This document shows positions 28,600-37,943 of a DNA stretch of 64,000 nt, one piece after another. The notes beneath the pieces are model-generated. The model did no database searches. It was not told the DNA's origin and was given only the letters and a program-made list of their open reading frames with translations. Each line of letters begins with the position of its first letter. Position 1 is the stretch's first letter. Both the position numbers and the translations under genes were made by a program. Source of the DNA: Marinomonas phaeophyticola (GTDB taxonomy: Bacteria > Pseudomonadota > Gammaproteobacteria > Pseudomonadales > Marinomonadaceae); assembly GCF_026966905.1 (NCBI RefSeq), contig NZ_JAPUBN010000018.1:124001-188000 (forward strand). The letters are read 5' to 3'.

Positions 28600-29472
28600 A
28601 TGAAATTATTTGGCAGCCAATCTATGGTACACCCTATTAAACGCGTTTTGATGCGCCGCCCAGGAAAAAGCCTATTAGCCGCCGATGCCAATAAATGGCA
28701 TTACGGTAGTATGTTTGATGCTGAAAAAGCCATTACCCAATACGGTGCTTTTGCTGATTTAATTAGTGACTCTGGCGCTGAAATAACATGGATCGATGAT
28801 AATAATGATGGCTTGTGTGACGCTATGTTCACGCAAGACGCCTCTTTGGTAACCGATCATGGTGCTGTGCTACTGAATATGGGAAAAACACTTCGTATAC
28901 CAGAGCCGGAACTTCATGGCAAAGCTTATGAAGCTCTTGATATACCGGTTTTAGGCGCGCTAACAGGTAACGCAAAAATTGAAGGTGGCGATTTTATTTG
29001 GCTGGACGAAAAAACAATTGTAGTCGGGTGTGGTTTTCGTTCAAACCGAGAAGGAATTGATCAACTTAACGCGCTTTTAAACCCTTTCGACATCCAAGTC
29101 ATCGGCTTTGATTTACCTGTTTGGCAAGGCGCGGAAGCTTGCCTACATCTTATGTCTATGATTTCTCCTCTGGATGAAAAACTGGCTCTCATTTATTCTC
29201 CACTGATGCCAACAGCATTCTATAGCTTATTATTAGAAAAAGGCTTTACTCTACTGGATTGTAACCCCGAAGAATATCTAGCCAGTGGCGGCTTAAACCT
29301 AAATGTATTACCAGTAAAGCCCAAAGAATGTATCATGATTGACGGTTTTCCATTAACAAAACAACTGATGGAAGACGCTGGCTGTAAGGTCCAGGTTTTT
29401 GAAGGTGATGCATTGTGTATTGCTTGCGAGGGCGGTCCTACTTGCTTAACGAACCCTATATTACGAGGCTAA
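28600..29472 (+). CDS. Dimethylarginine dimethylaminohydrolase/amidinotransferase family hydrolase
   Basis: Predicted cytoplasmic enzyme of the guanidino-modifying superfamily that would cleave a methylated arginine or similar compound to citrulline and an amine. Motifs include MRRPGKS, FTQDASLVTDHGAVL, EGGDFIW, the His in EACLHLMSM and the nucleophilic Cys in GGPTCLTNPI near the C-terminus. The 290-residue length is longer than classical DDAH (about 255) and fits the COG1834-type branch. AAGGA at 28588-28592 favours the ATG at 28600 over upstream ATGs at 28597 and 28585. It shares a promoter region with a basic-amino-acid importer and is followed after ten bases by a TetR gene. Confidence 0.82.
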   Translation: MKLFGSQSMVHPIKRVLMRRPGKSLLAADANKWHYGSMFDAEKAITQYGAFADLISDSGAEITWIDDNNDGLCDAMFTQDASLVTDHGAVLLNMGKTLRIPEPELHGKAYEALDIPVLGALTGNAKIEGGDFIWLDEKTIVVGCGFRSNREGIDQLNALLNPFDIQVIGFDLPVWQGAEACLHLMSMISPLDEKLALIYSPLMPTAFYSLLLEKGFTLLDCNPEEYLASGGLNLNVLPVKPKECIMIDGFPLTKQLMEDAGCKVQVFEGDALCIACEGGPTCLTNPILRG

Positions 29473-29482
29473 TTTTTTAGGA

Positions 29483-30094
29483 ATGTCTACCAACAGAAGA
29501 GAAGGCAATAACCGTCGTCAGGAGCTGATTGATGCAACCTTAAATTGCATTGAAAACGAAGGTCTCCAAGGAACCACTGTCCGAAAAGTGGCTGATTATG
29601 CAGGCGTCACTAATGGATTAATTCGCTTTTACTTCTCTGGAAAAGACGAACTCATGAGGGCGGCCTATGCCGCTCTTTTGGATCAGATTTATTCCCATGC
29701 TCGCATTGCTGTAGATGACGATACTGTCAAGCCACAAGTTAGACTGCGTAACTTTATTAGTGCAACGCTCTCTTATCCTATTGTGGCACCACGTACTGTA
29801 TTGCTCTGGGCGAATTTTCTTCCAGTGACTTACATCGACACTGAAATGTCTATTATTCGTAACGAGGCCTACGTTGAGACAACAAATATACTAGAGCCTC
29901 TTATTAGAGATTCATTTTTAGATAATGGCATCGCTTTAGACGACAAAAAAGTGAAGAATTATGCGATACAAGTAAACGCCATCATTGACGGTCTTTGGAT
30001 TGAAGGCAGTTTAGCGGGAAATAAATTCCAAAGAAACGAGCTAGTAAATTTAGGGATCGAGGCTACTGCGGCGATTCTTTCACTCAAGATTTAA
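29483..30094 (+). CDS. TetR family regulator (BetI-like N-terminus)
   Basis: Repressor of 203 residues. The helix-turn-helix (about 25-50; TTVRKVADYAGVTNGLIRFY) has the TNGLIRFYF form seen in BetI-type regulators. The C-terminal half is a typical TetR ligand-binding domain. AGGA abuts the ATG directly, so translation may depend on coupling with the hydrolase gene ten bases upstream. It is probably the repressor of the hydrolase and importer operons through the palindrome at 28494. Confidence 0.88.
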   Translation: MSTNRREGNNRRQELIDATLNCIENEGLQGTTVRKVADYAGVTNGLIRFYFSGKDELMRAAYAALLDQIYSHARIAVDDDTVKPQVRLRNFISATLSYPIVAPRTVLLWANFLPVTYIDTEMSIIRNEAYVETTNILEPLIRDSFLDNGIALDDKKVKNYAIQVNAIIDGLWIEGSLAGNKFQRNELVNLGIEATAAILSLKI

Positions 30095-30262
30095 TAACAC
30101 CACGTGTGGCAAGAGTGCGACTTGTCTGGAAACACCCCAAATATCATGAAACTGAGTGTTAATTAACGCCTAATTTGATTCCATACAGACGATCCCCCCT
30201 TTGATTACAGAGTAAATTTAGCCATAATCACCGCTAACTTAAACGCTAAGAATGAGATTATT

Positions 30263-31345
30263 TTGCAATTATTACGAATAGAATGTCTTGGAAAAGAACT
30301 TCGCTTAGAAGCGGCCATGTCAGGTTGGCAAGGACTATTTTGGGATGGTCACTTGGTTTCTCAAATTAATGCGAATGCCGATGCACTGCCATTGCAAAGA
30401 CACAGTTTTACTCTTCAGTCTAACCAAGGCACTATTGAATGCCATTTAGATGTCGACCTTGAATGGCAACCCTTTCTGTTAAAATACGCTTTAACGGTCA
30501 ATGATACGCCGATATCAGAAGGTCAAATCACCACCAAGGACATAGAAACACAAGAAGTGATCAACCGTCCGCCTGAAAAGAAAAAATTCAGCTTCATTGG
30601 TCTCGGTTCGTTCGCGCTTAAAATGCTCAAAAGCGCAAAAGCCATTAAGGTCTTATTTGCTGCAGGTTCGCTTGCGGCCTACTCTTGGCTATTCTCTATC
30701 GAGTTCGCACTCGCACTGATTGCTTGTTTAGTATTCCATGAATACGGACACATTCGTGCCATGAAATACTTCGGTATGAAAACCAAGGGCATCTACTTAA
30801 TTCCTTTTATTGGCGGTCTAGCGCTCTCTGAAAGTAAAATCAACACCCGCTGGCAAGATGTCGTCATAGCCATTATGGGGCCATTCTTTGGCTTATTGCT
30901 TTCCATCGTCAGTCTTATTATCTATTGGATCACAGACATTGAGCTATTCGCCGGTATCGCCTCCTTTAACGCACTGCTAAATTTATTTAATCTATTACCA
31001 GTATTGCCATTAGACGGAGGACATATCTTAAAAAGCGTCGCTTTCTCCATGAATTCCGTGCTTGGTTTAATTGTCTGTGTACTAGGCGCATTACTCGGCA
31101 TCGCCGCCTGTTATTACTTTGGCTTTGCGCTTTTAGGTTTTATTTTATTTATCGGTACCTTTGAAATCCTGTTCGAATGGCGCGACCGTCATCGCAGTCA
31201 GTTGCTACCACTAGATAGATATGGTCAAGCTGTCTCGGCCGTATGGTACGTTGTCACTGTTGGGCTACTGTGTTCTATCATCTACATCCTGGGCACAACC
31301 GGAAATAACGCCTTAGCCATTCCTATGGCCATCCTAGGCGCCTAG
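30263..31345 (+). CDS. M50-type site-2 protease family membrane metallopeptidase
   Basis: Membrane zinc metallopeptidase of 360 residues. A soluble N-terminal region (1-120) precedes about six membrane segments. The zinc-binding motif is HEYGH (159-163) and the second ligand motif is LPLDGGH (249-254 region, Asp251). No ATG fits; translation appears to start at TTG 30263 with weak TGAGA upstream, so the start is uncertain. The family cleaves membrane proteins within the bilayer, but no substrate such as an anti-sigma factor gene is nearby. Confidence 0.82.
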   Translation: MQLLRIECLGKELRLEAAMSGWQGLFWDGHLVSQINANADALPLQRHSFTLQSNQGTIECHLDVDLEWQPFLLKYALTVNDTPISEGQITTKDIETQEVINRPPEKKKFSFIGLGSFALKMLKSAKAIKVLFAAGSLAAYSWLFSIEFALALIACLVFHEYGHIRAMKYFGMKTKGIYLIPFIGGLALSESKINTRWQDVVIAIMGPFFGLLLSIVSLIIYWITDIELFAGIASFNALLNLFNLLPVLPLDGGHILKSVAFSMNSVLGLIVCVLGALLGIAACYYFGFALLGFILFIGTFEILFEWRDRHRSQLLPLDRYGQAVSAVWYVVTVGLLCSIIYILGTTGNNALAIPMAILGA

Positions 31346-31450
31346 ACAAAAACAATCCGCCTTACCTATTTGAAAAGGAAGCAATTAAAGCCTTTCTTTT
31401 CACAAACCATCTCTTCATATAAATATTTCAGTTTATTACAGGCATAAAAA

Positions 31451-31481
31451 AACCCCCATAAGGATAGACCTTATGGGGGTT
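31451..31481. terminator. Terminator hairpin between M50 gene and tRNA-Phe
   Basis: AACCCCCATAAGG (31451-31463) and CCTTATGGGGGTT (31469-31481) are perfect 13-base arms. On the minus strand a seven-T tract follows, so it terminates well leftward; rightward it lacks a T-tract but may still stop the M50 transcript. Confidence 0.8.
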
Positions 31482-31521
31482 CCACTTCTTCAAATTGCTC
31501 TATTTGCAGAAGTCTAAACGA

Positions 31522-31552
31522 AAAAAGGCCAGCTTTAAAAGCTGGCCTTTTT
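31522..31552. terminator. Bidirectional terminator next to tRNA-Phe
   Basis: Arms of 15 bases at 31522-31536 and 31538-31552 (core GGCCAGC and GCTGGCC) with A and T runs on both flanks. It begins six bases beyond the tRNA 3' end on the minus strand and is the tRNA terminator. Confidence 0.88.
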
Positions 31553-31557
31553 AATCA

Positions 31558-31633
31558 TGGTGCCCAGAGACGGAATCGAACCGCCGACACGAGGATTTTC
31601 AATCCTCTGCTCTACCGACTGAGCTATCTGGGC
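31558..31633 (-). tRNA. tRNA-Phe (GAA)
   Basis: A 76-base tRNA on the minus strand. The acceptor stem GCCCAGA pairs with TCTGGGC, the D-arm is AGCTCAGTCGGTAGAGC, the anticodon loop TTGAAAA carries GAA, and the T-arm has GGTTCGATTCC. The 3' CCA is encoded. It has its own promoter and terminator. Confidence 0.97.
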
Positions 31634-31644
31634 AAGTGCGGTGC

Positions 31645-31672
31645 ATTGTATAGGAATCTATTTAAGGGTCAA
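31645..31672 (-). promoter_or_regulatory. Sigma-70 promoter of tRNA-Phe
   Basis: On the minus strand TTGACC (31667-31672) and TACAAT (31645-31650) are 16 bases apart. Transcription would start a few bases before the mature tRNA at 31633. Confidence 0.75.
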
Positions 31673-31762
31673 TAGTTTTTTTAATTTTTTTTACAATAAG
31701 TTAGAAAAAAGTTCTTATCTGCTATTATTGGACAACCTATTGATCAATATAGAAGAAAAAAT

Positions 31763-32236
31763 ATGCTGCACATCGTTTTATTCGAACCAGAAATACCACC
31801 GAACACAGGTAACGTCATTCGTCTTTGTGCGAATACTGGTTTCCAACTGCATCTAATTGAACCGCTTGGTTTTGAATTAGAAGACAAGAAACTTCGTCGT
31901 GCGGGTTTAGATTATCATGAAGTCGCCAAGGTCAAACGCCATAAAAATTGGCAGGCTTTTGTGGACTCACAGTCCTTTGAAACCATCTATGCTTTAACAA
32001 CTAAAGGCAGCCGCCCCCATTCTGAAGCAAGCTTTCAGCCAAATGATGTGCTTGTCTTCGGCCCTGAGACTCGAGGACTGCCCTCGGACTTTATCCAGGC
32101 TTTACCGCCGGAACAGCGCTTACGATTGCCCATGCAGCCAAATAGCCGTAGCTTAAACTTATCTAATACCGTCGCTGTAATGGTATACGAATCATGGAGG
32201 CAGCTCGATTATGCTATGCCAGATCAAGATTTATGA
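31763..32236 (+). CDS. trmL: tRNA (cytidine(34)-2'-O)-methyltransferase
   Basis: SPOUT methyltransferase that modifies the wobble 2'-O of certain tRNA-Leu species. The 157-residue length fits TrmL (YibK). It starts [17 protein letters not shown], and the knot motifs FGPETRGLP and [13 protein letters not shown] are present. The stop overlaps the next start (ATGA), coupling it to a potassium channel gene. Confidence 0.95.
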   Translation: MLHIVLFEPEIPPNTGNVIRLCANTGFQLHLIEPLGFELEDKKLRRAGLDYHEVAKVKRHKNWQAFVDSQSFETIYALTTKGSRPHSEASFQPNDVLVFGPETRGLPSDFIQALPPEQRLRLPMQPNSRSLNLSNTVAVMVYESWRQLDYAMPDQDL

Positions 32237-33354
32237 ACGGTGGACAGTATGATGCCTCTCATTGGACTATTAAAAAAAATCACAGAAAGAGACGACAAGA
32301 TTTTAAAAACAGTGTCTACCTGCACGCCTCAAACGATTTGAAATTTAGGTTTGTGCTGCTCGCTGGCATTATCTTATTACACAGTTTAGCGATGGTGCTG
32401 TTTGAAGAAATGGACTGGTGGCAAGCATTCTGGTTATCAATGACGTCTGCCAGTACTACAGGTTATGGTGATATTTCTGCCGCTACCTTTTGGGGACAAG
32501 CGGCCACCATCATACTTATCTATGGCATGGGAATAGCGTTACTCGCCCAAATCGCCAGTGATTACATCGAATTGCGCCTACAAAAGAAAGAAATGCGCAT
32601 CAAAGGCAACATGGAGTGGGATCAAATGCAAGATCATTTATTAATTGTAAATACACCAAAACATTATACTGAACGTTATCTAGAGCGGTTAATTTCTCAG
32701 ATCTGCGACTCTCCAGAATTACAACAGACACCAATACAAATTTTAACCCCTCACTTTCCTGAAGGCCTGCCAATGTCATTAAGAGCCCATGGAGTGGTTC
32801 ATCATACTGGAGATGCTACGGCAACGGGAATGCTAGAATCGGCTGGAGCCCAGCGAGCGAAATACATTATCGTACTCAGCCCTGACAGCCAAGAAAGTAC
32901 CAGTGATAGCAAAGTGTTTGACATACTACATCGCCTTAAGGAGCTACAAGTAAGTGCTTTTGTTTTAGCCGAATCGGTAGAAGACGCTAATCGTGACCGT
33001 TTTAGAAACGCTAGGGCCGATGCGGTGATTCGACCGATCAGAGCTTATCCAGAAATGCTTGTACGCTCCTTAATTGCTCCCGGTACAGAACAGGTATTAG
33101 AGGATTTATTTCGCTACCAAGGGGATCACACGATTCGTCTAGACGTTGAAATCAAAGGGAAAACATGGGCTAATATTGTTACCACTCTCATTCAATACGA
33201 TGTTGGTACAGCACTTGGTTATGTTGGGGAAAATGGAATGGTGACGACTCACCCAAAAACATCAGAGATAGTTACCGTTCATTCTCTTATTATTTTAGTA
33301 AACGATGACCAGGTTATCCCCAGCAAGCAAATCATTAAAAACTATTTTGCCTAG
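32233..33354 (+). CDS. Two-TM potassium channel with TrkA-N/RCK domains
   Basis: Ion channel subunit of 373 residues from the ATG at 32233, which overlaps the trmL stop. Two membrane segments flank a pore loop with the K+ selectivity filter TTGYGD. The cytoplasmic part carries an RCK-like NAD-binding domain ([22 protein letters not shown]) and a C-terminal TrkA-C-like region. It resembles Kch-type channels. The first RCK strand lacks a clear GxGxxG, so nucleotide binding is uncertain. Confidence 0.87.
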   Translation: MNGGQYDASHWTIKKNHRKRRQDFKNSVYLHASNDLKFRFVLLAGIILLHSLAMVLFEEMDWWQAFWLSMTSASTTGYGDISAATFWGQAATIILIYGMGIALLAQIASDYIELRLQKKEMRIKGNMEWDQMQDHLLIVNTPKHYTERYLERLISQICDSPELQQTPIQILTPHFPEGLPMSLRAHGVVHHTGDATATGMLESAGAQRAKYIIVLSPDSQESTSDSKVFDILHRLKELQVSAFVLAESVEDANRDRFRNARADAVIRPIRAYPEMLVRSLIAPGTEQVLEDLFRYQGDHTIRLDVEIKGKTWANIVTTLIQYDVGTALGYVGENGMVTTHPKTSEIVTVHSLIILVNDDQVIPSKQIIKNYFA

Positions 33355-33385
33355 CCCTTCATTTGGGAACCTGTTAAGAAGATAC

Positions 33386-33414
33386 AAAAAAGCCATGCAT
33401 GACATGGCTTTTTT
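33386..33414. terminator. Bidirectional terminator
   Basis: AAAAAAGCCATG (33386-33397) and CATGGCTTTTTT (33403-33414) with a five-base loop, between the convergent channel and ferredoxin genes. Confidence 0.9.
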
Positions 33415-33448
33415 GTAGATAGACTTTAAGCTACATAAATGCGTATTG

Positions 33449-33703
<255 letters not shown>

Positions 33704-33747
33704 TTACCTCCTCACAAACTCATTACGCTTGAGTGATCCGCTCAATA

Positions 33748-34290
<543 letters not shown>

Positions 34291-34451
34291 CTACTTTTAC
34301 GCTCTAATTTCTAACAAAGGCACGCATCATATCGAATAATGCCCATGTTCTCAATTAACACCTGTGAATATTGTCTATTTAATAAGCACGTACCCATCAT
34401 GCCTTTCAATAAAACAGTGTAGATGAAAATATCTAAACTGAGGTCTCTGGA

Positions 34452-34994
34452 CTAGATTACAAAAGGTGCAATGAATTGCTTTAATACACTAATCGCCAAG
34501 AAGATAAAGATAGGTGAAATATCCAAACCACCTAAATTAGGAATTACTTTACGAACTTGGCTGTATAAAGGCTCCGTGATCTGATGAACCAGCATAGCAC
34601 CTGGATGATTAGCTCCCGGAGCAACCCAACTTAAGATAACAGAAATCAACATCGCCCAGAAATATAAATCAAGCAAATGATATACGGTCCCTGCAAGGGT
34701 AAAAACCACATACTGAGCCGCCCCTAACTGATAACCTTTTATCAGCAAAATTACCGCAATCGTAGCGAACTGGACAGCTAAGGCCAATACAATAGAGGAC
34801 GTATCAACACGACCAATAGAAGGAATTAGCTTACGAATAGGCAGTAATAAAGGATTTGTGGCTTTTACGACACCTTGACTAATTGGGTTGTAAAAATCCG
34901 CTTTTGTTAATTGCAAGATCAAACGCAACAACACCACAAATAAATACAAGTTAGCCAGTGTTTTAAATAAAAATATAATCGGATCAGAAGTCAT
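34452..34994 (-). CDS. YggT family membrane protein
   Basis: Inner-membrane protein of 180 residues with two YggT repeats, each with two membrane segments (NPISQGVVKATNPLLLPIRK and HPGAMLVHQITEPLYSQVRK). It follows proC after 12 bases. The family is linked to osmotic stress tolerance and cell division in some bacteria; its molecular role is unsettled. Confidence 0.93.
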   Translation of the reverse strand: MTSDPIIFLFKTLANLYLFVVLLRLILQLTKADFYNPISQGVVKATNPLLLPIRKLIPSIGRVDTSSIVLALAVQFATIAVILLIKGYQLGAAQYVVFTLAGTVYHLLDLYFWAMLISVILSWVAPGANHPGAMLVHQITEPLYSQVRKVIPNLGGLDISPIFIFLAISVLKQFIAPFVI

Positions 34995-35006
34995 TGGTGC
35001 ATTCCT

Positions 35007-35855
35007 TTAATCATGGTCTTTAGCAGAAAGTTGATCGGCAAACTCTTGAGAACGTTTGGCACAGGCAGAAAGAGCATCGCTCATCATTTTTTCAATACCA
35101 TTTGCTTCAAACGACAATAGCGCCTGCTCTGTGGAGCCTTTTGGAGAGGTTATATTAATACGCAACTGCTCCACACTGATGTTAGTCAACTCGGTCGCCA
35201 TTCTTGCCGCACCCAGCATTGAGTGGGCCGCTAAGAATCGGCTTTCCTCCTCAGTGAGTCCGTCTTCAACACCATAACGCACCATAGACTCAATAAAACG
35301 GAAGAAATAAGCGGGAGAACTACCAGCAAGCGCCGTTACAGTATGCATATGACGCTCATCATTCACCCATAAAGAGCGACCAACACTAGAAAAGAGTATA
35401 TCAGTCCATTCTTTATGTTGTTTTGTGATCAAATCATTGCCGATTAACCCAGCCACACCCGCGCCCAACTGTGCCGGTGTATTTGGCATACTACGTACAA
35501 TACCAACGTCACCTAACCAAGCTTGTAAGCTCGCTACTTCAAGCCCGGCAGCAACAGAAATAAATAATTGATTTGGTTGAATTACCGAGGAAAAATCCTC
35601 TATAACCGCCTGCATTTGAATAGGCTTAACACATAAAACAACAATATTAGCGGTTGCTACGGCGACTTTATTATCGGCAATCATGTTAATACCGAAAGTG
35701 TCAGAGAAATAAGCCCGTTTTGAGTCAGTACGAGCCGTTCCTGTTATATTGTCTGCAGAAACACCACTATTTAAAAGACCTTGCATGATAGCACTGGCCA
35801 TATTTCCCATACCAATAAAGGCAATTTTTACAGCGGATCCTAACGTTTTTTGCAT
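35007..35855 (-). CDS. proC: Pyrroline-5-carboxylate reductase
   Basis: Last step of proline synthesis, reducing pyrroline 5-carboxylate with NAD(P)H. The Rossmann motif is IAFIGMGNMASAIM and the C-terminal signature is ITSPKGSTEQALLSFE with ALAGSSPAYFF. The usual length is about 270; here 282, where an extra MQKTLGSAVK-type leader may be partly non-coding. It lies between yggS and yggT as in many gammaproteobacteria. Confidence 0.95.
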   Translation of the reverse strand: MQKTLGSAVKIAFIGMGNMASAIMQGLLNSGVSADNITGTARTDSKRAYFSDTFGINMIADNKVAVATANIVVLCVKPIQMQAVIEDFSSVIQPNQLFISVAAGLEVASLQAWLGDVGIVRSMPNTPAQLGAGVAGLIGNDLITKQHKEWTDILFSSVGRSLWVNDERHMHTVTALAGSSPAYFFRFIESMVRYGVEDGLTEEESRFLAAHSMLGAARMATELTNISVEQLRINITSPKGSTEQALLSFEANGIEKMMSDALSACAKRSQEFADQLSAKDHD

Positions 35856-35881
35856 GCAATGCTCCTATATTAAATTCGTTG

Positions 35882-36562
35882 TTAACGTGAACCAAAAATA
35901 GCGGTTCCAATTCTTACCATGGTACTACCAGAAGCGATGGCCGCCTCCATGTCACCAGACATACCAATAGAAAGTGTATCGATATTAGGAAGTTGCGCTT
36001 GTAAGCTTTTATACGCTTGCAGCAAGGGTTGATACACTCTTATTTGCTCATCTTCAGAAGATTGTGGCGCAGGGATGGCCATTAACCCTCTCAATTGTAA
36101 ATTTGGCAAAGAAATCACCAGATCAACCAGTGCTTGTAGTTCCTCTAAATGCACTCCCGATTTTGTCTCTTCACCACTTATGTTTACTTGAATACAAACA
36201 TTAAGTGGAGCAAGGCTCTCAGGTCTTTGCTCGCTTAACCTGATGGCAATTTTCTCTCGATCAAGGGTGTGTACCCAATCAAGATTTTCAGCGACTAAAC
36301 GAGATTTATTTGACTGTATTGGCCCGATAAAATGCCACTCAATGTGTTCTAAGTGAGATAAGGCAGCACATTTATCAATGGCTTCTTGTACATAATTCTC
36401 ACCAAATAAGCGCTGCCCCGACTCATAGGCGGTAATAATATCGGCAATTGGTTTGGTTTTACTGACAGCCAATAAACGGACCGCCCCTAACTCCCTTTGG
36501 TATTGAGAGTTTACATCTTCTATTTGTTTACGAACTTGCTCTAAATTGGTTGCGATTCCCAT
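35882..36562 (-). CDS. YggS family pyridoxal phosphate homeostasis protein
   Basis: PLP-binding single-domain alanine-racemase-like protein of 226 residues. The PLP Lys lies in LLAVSKTKP and the C-terminal motif is LSIGMSGDMEAAIASGSTMV. The start at 36562 has GGAG nine bases upstream and begins MGIATNLEQV; an upstream in-frame start would add 15 atypical residues. It is followed by proC. Confidence 0.94.
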   Translation of the reverse strand: MGIATNLEQVRKQIEDVNSQYQRELGAVRLLAVSKTKPIADIITAYESGQRLFGENYVQEAIDKCAALSHLEHIEWHFIGPIQSNKSRLVAENLDWVHTLDREKIAIRLSEQRPESLAPLNVCIQVNISGEETKSGVHLEELQALVDLVISLPNLQLRGLMAIPAPQSSEDEQIRVYQPLLQAYKSLQAQLPNIDTLSIGMSGDMEAAIASGSTMVRIGTAIFGSR

Positions 36563-36610
36563 ATTGAGTAACTCCGTTTTAAATGACTGATATATAAAGT
36601 ATTTCACAAA

Positions 36611-36643
36611 AATAAAGCCTAGTTTGAATGTCTAGGCTTTATT
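36611..36643 (-). terminator. Terminator after the GGDEF-like gene
   Basis: AATAAAGCCTAG (36611-36622) and CTAGGCTTTATT (36632-36643) are perfect arms; on the minus strand TTTTTG follows. It separates the GGDEF-like gene from yggS. Confidence 0.8.
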
Positions 36644-36669
36644 TATAAGTCGGTATGATAGCACTAATA

Positions 36670-37776
36670 TTAAAAGTCGTATAAGTCTGCAGTGGACCCA
36701 CAATAACGACCATGATATTCAATTTTAAAACCGTCTTCATTACCGTTATTTTTGGCGGCATTGGTCGCGGCTAAAAACATGGGCTCATAGTTAGAATGCT
36801 CTGGATAAAAACTGATGCCTAATGATACGCGCGTGTTTTCCGAGAGCTTTGAACGAATTAAATTAATCTGACTCAATAACTTCACCGCAACCGTTTCTGC
36901 ATCCTCTAAATTTCGAATCCGAATCCCCATGACAAACTCACTTTGAGAAAATCGACCGATAAGATCATTCTCTCGTATGGAACTTCTCATCACTTTAGCT
37001 AATTCTAAAATATCAGAATCATCAATATCGTGATTCCGCCAACTGACTTGACCACTGTGAATATTAACGGAAATCAATGCCAATCGTTGAAAGTATCTAC
37101 GAGCATCTTTCATCATTATGGAGAAATTAGAATTAAAGCGTTTAGGTTGCATTAAACCCGTTAACTCATCTTCATACGTTGAGTTTAGTAATTCCTCTTC
37201 CATTTTATCTCGAGAAAATGTCATCAGGATCAAGCTACAAACTGAGTTTAACATGAGCTCAAGAGTATAACGCTGCTCATTTAAATAAGATGAATGGGTG
37301 AAAATAATGGCGAACCCAACCACATGATTATTCGTATTTATAATGGGTTTTAGTAAGCAACTATCTAGATTATGCTGACTTAACCACGGCTGCCATACTG
37401 TCCAACTATTATTTTCAAGTAAATCTACTTCATGAATGTCAAAGCTTGCCTCCGATTGAAGGTAACAAAGCTCAGCAGGGACACTGACCATCATCTTAGA
37501 TGGCGTTGCCAATTCATTCACTAAGTCACTTCCAGCATCAATTCGCCAATTACCACCACCTTTATCGCAAGAGACAAAACAAAAATGACTTGGTTGCCCC
37601 GCTTTTTGAAAGCATTCTACCATTTCATTTAAAAGGCTTATTTGTGAAGCACCTTGGGTTAACTGCATCATCATTTTTTGGCAATGAGCTTGAATTTCTT
37701 CAAAATCCGATTTTTGCTTCTTTAGCAGAGTGAGCTCTGTTTCTAAAGTAGAAATTCTTTCGTGTAGATTATCCAA
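36670..37776 (-). CDS. GGDEF-like protein with degenerate active site
   Basis: Cytoplasmic protein of 368 residues: an N-terminal coiled coil (1-50), a GAF-like sensory region (about 55-195) and a C-terminal GGDEF-fold domain (about 200-360; DELTGLMQPKRFN, VSLGISFYPEHS, ATNAAKNNGNE). The catalytic signature is replaced by SQSEF in RFSQSEFVMGI, so diguanylate cyclase activity is unlikely. It may bind GTP or c-di-GMP or act as a protein-interaction module. There are no membrane segments. A terminator follows, so it is monocistronic. Confidence 0.85.
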   Translation of the reverse strand: MDNLHERISTLETELTLLKKQKSDFEEIQAHCQKMMMQLTQGASQISLLNEMVECFQKAGQPSHFCFVSCDKGGGNWRIDAGSDLVNELATPSKMMVSVPAELCYLQSEASFDIHEVDLLENNSWTVWQPWLSQHNLDSCLLKPIINTNNHVVGFAIIFTHSSYLNEQRYTLELMLNSVCSLILMTFSRDKMEEELLNSTYEDELTGLMQPKRFNSNFSIMMKDARRYFQRLALISVNIHSGQVSWRNHDIDDSDILELAKVMRSSIRENDLIGRFSQSEFVMGIRIRNLEDAETVAVKLLSQINLIRSKLSENTRVSLGISFYPEHSNYEPMFLAATNAAKNNGNEDGFKIEYHGRYCGSTADLYDF

Positions 37777-37943
37777 AATACTATAGTCTATGCTTTATAT
37801 ATCCACATTATCTATATAAGCTGAGAGTATTTCTTGAGATAAAAAATGCCGTCAGCTTATATAGCCCTTGTTCTAAAAAACTTATTAATAATACATATTA
37901 AAGTCGTAGATCAATAAGTTATAAATTAGTGTATTTATTCAGT

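Noticed and set aside
31441-31560. Small RNA gene between the two hairpins before tRNA-Phe
   Set aside because: The hairpins are explained as terminators, and no promoter for an extra transcript was seen.
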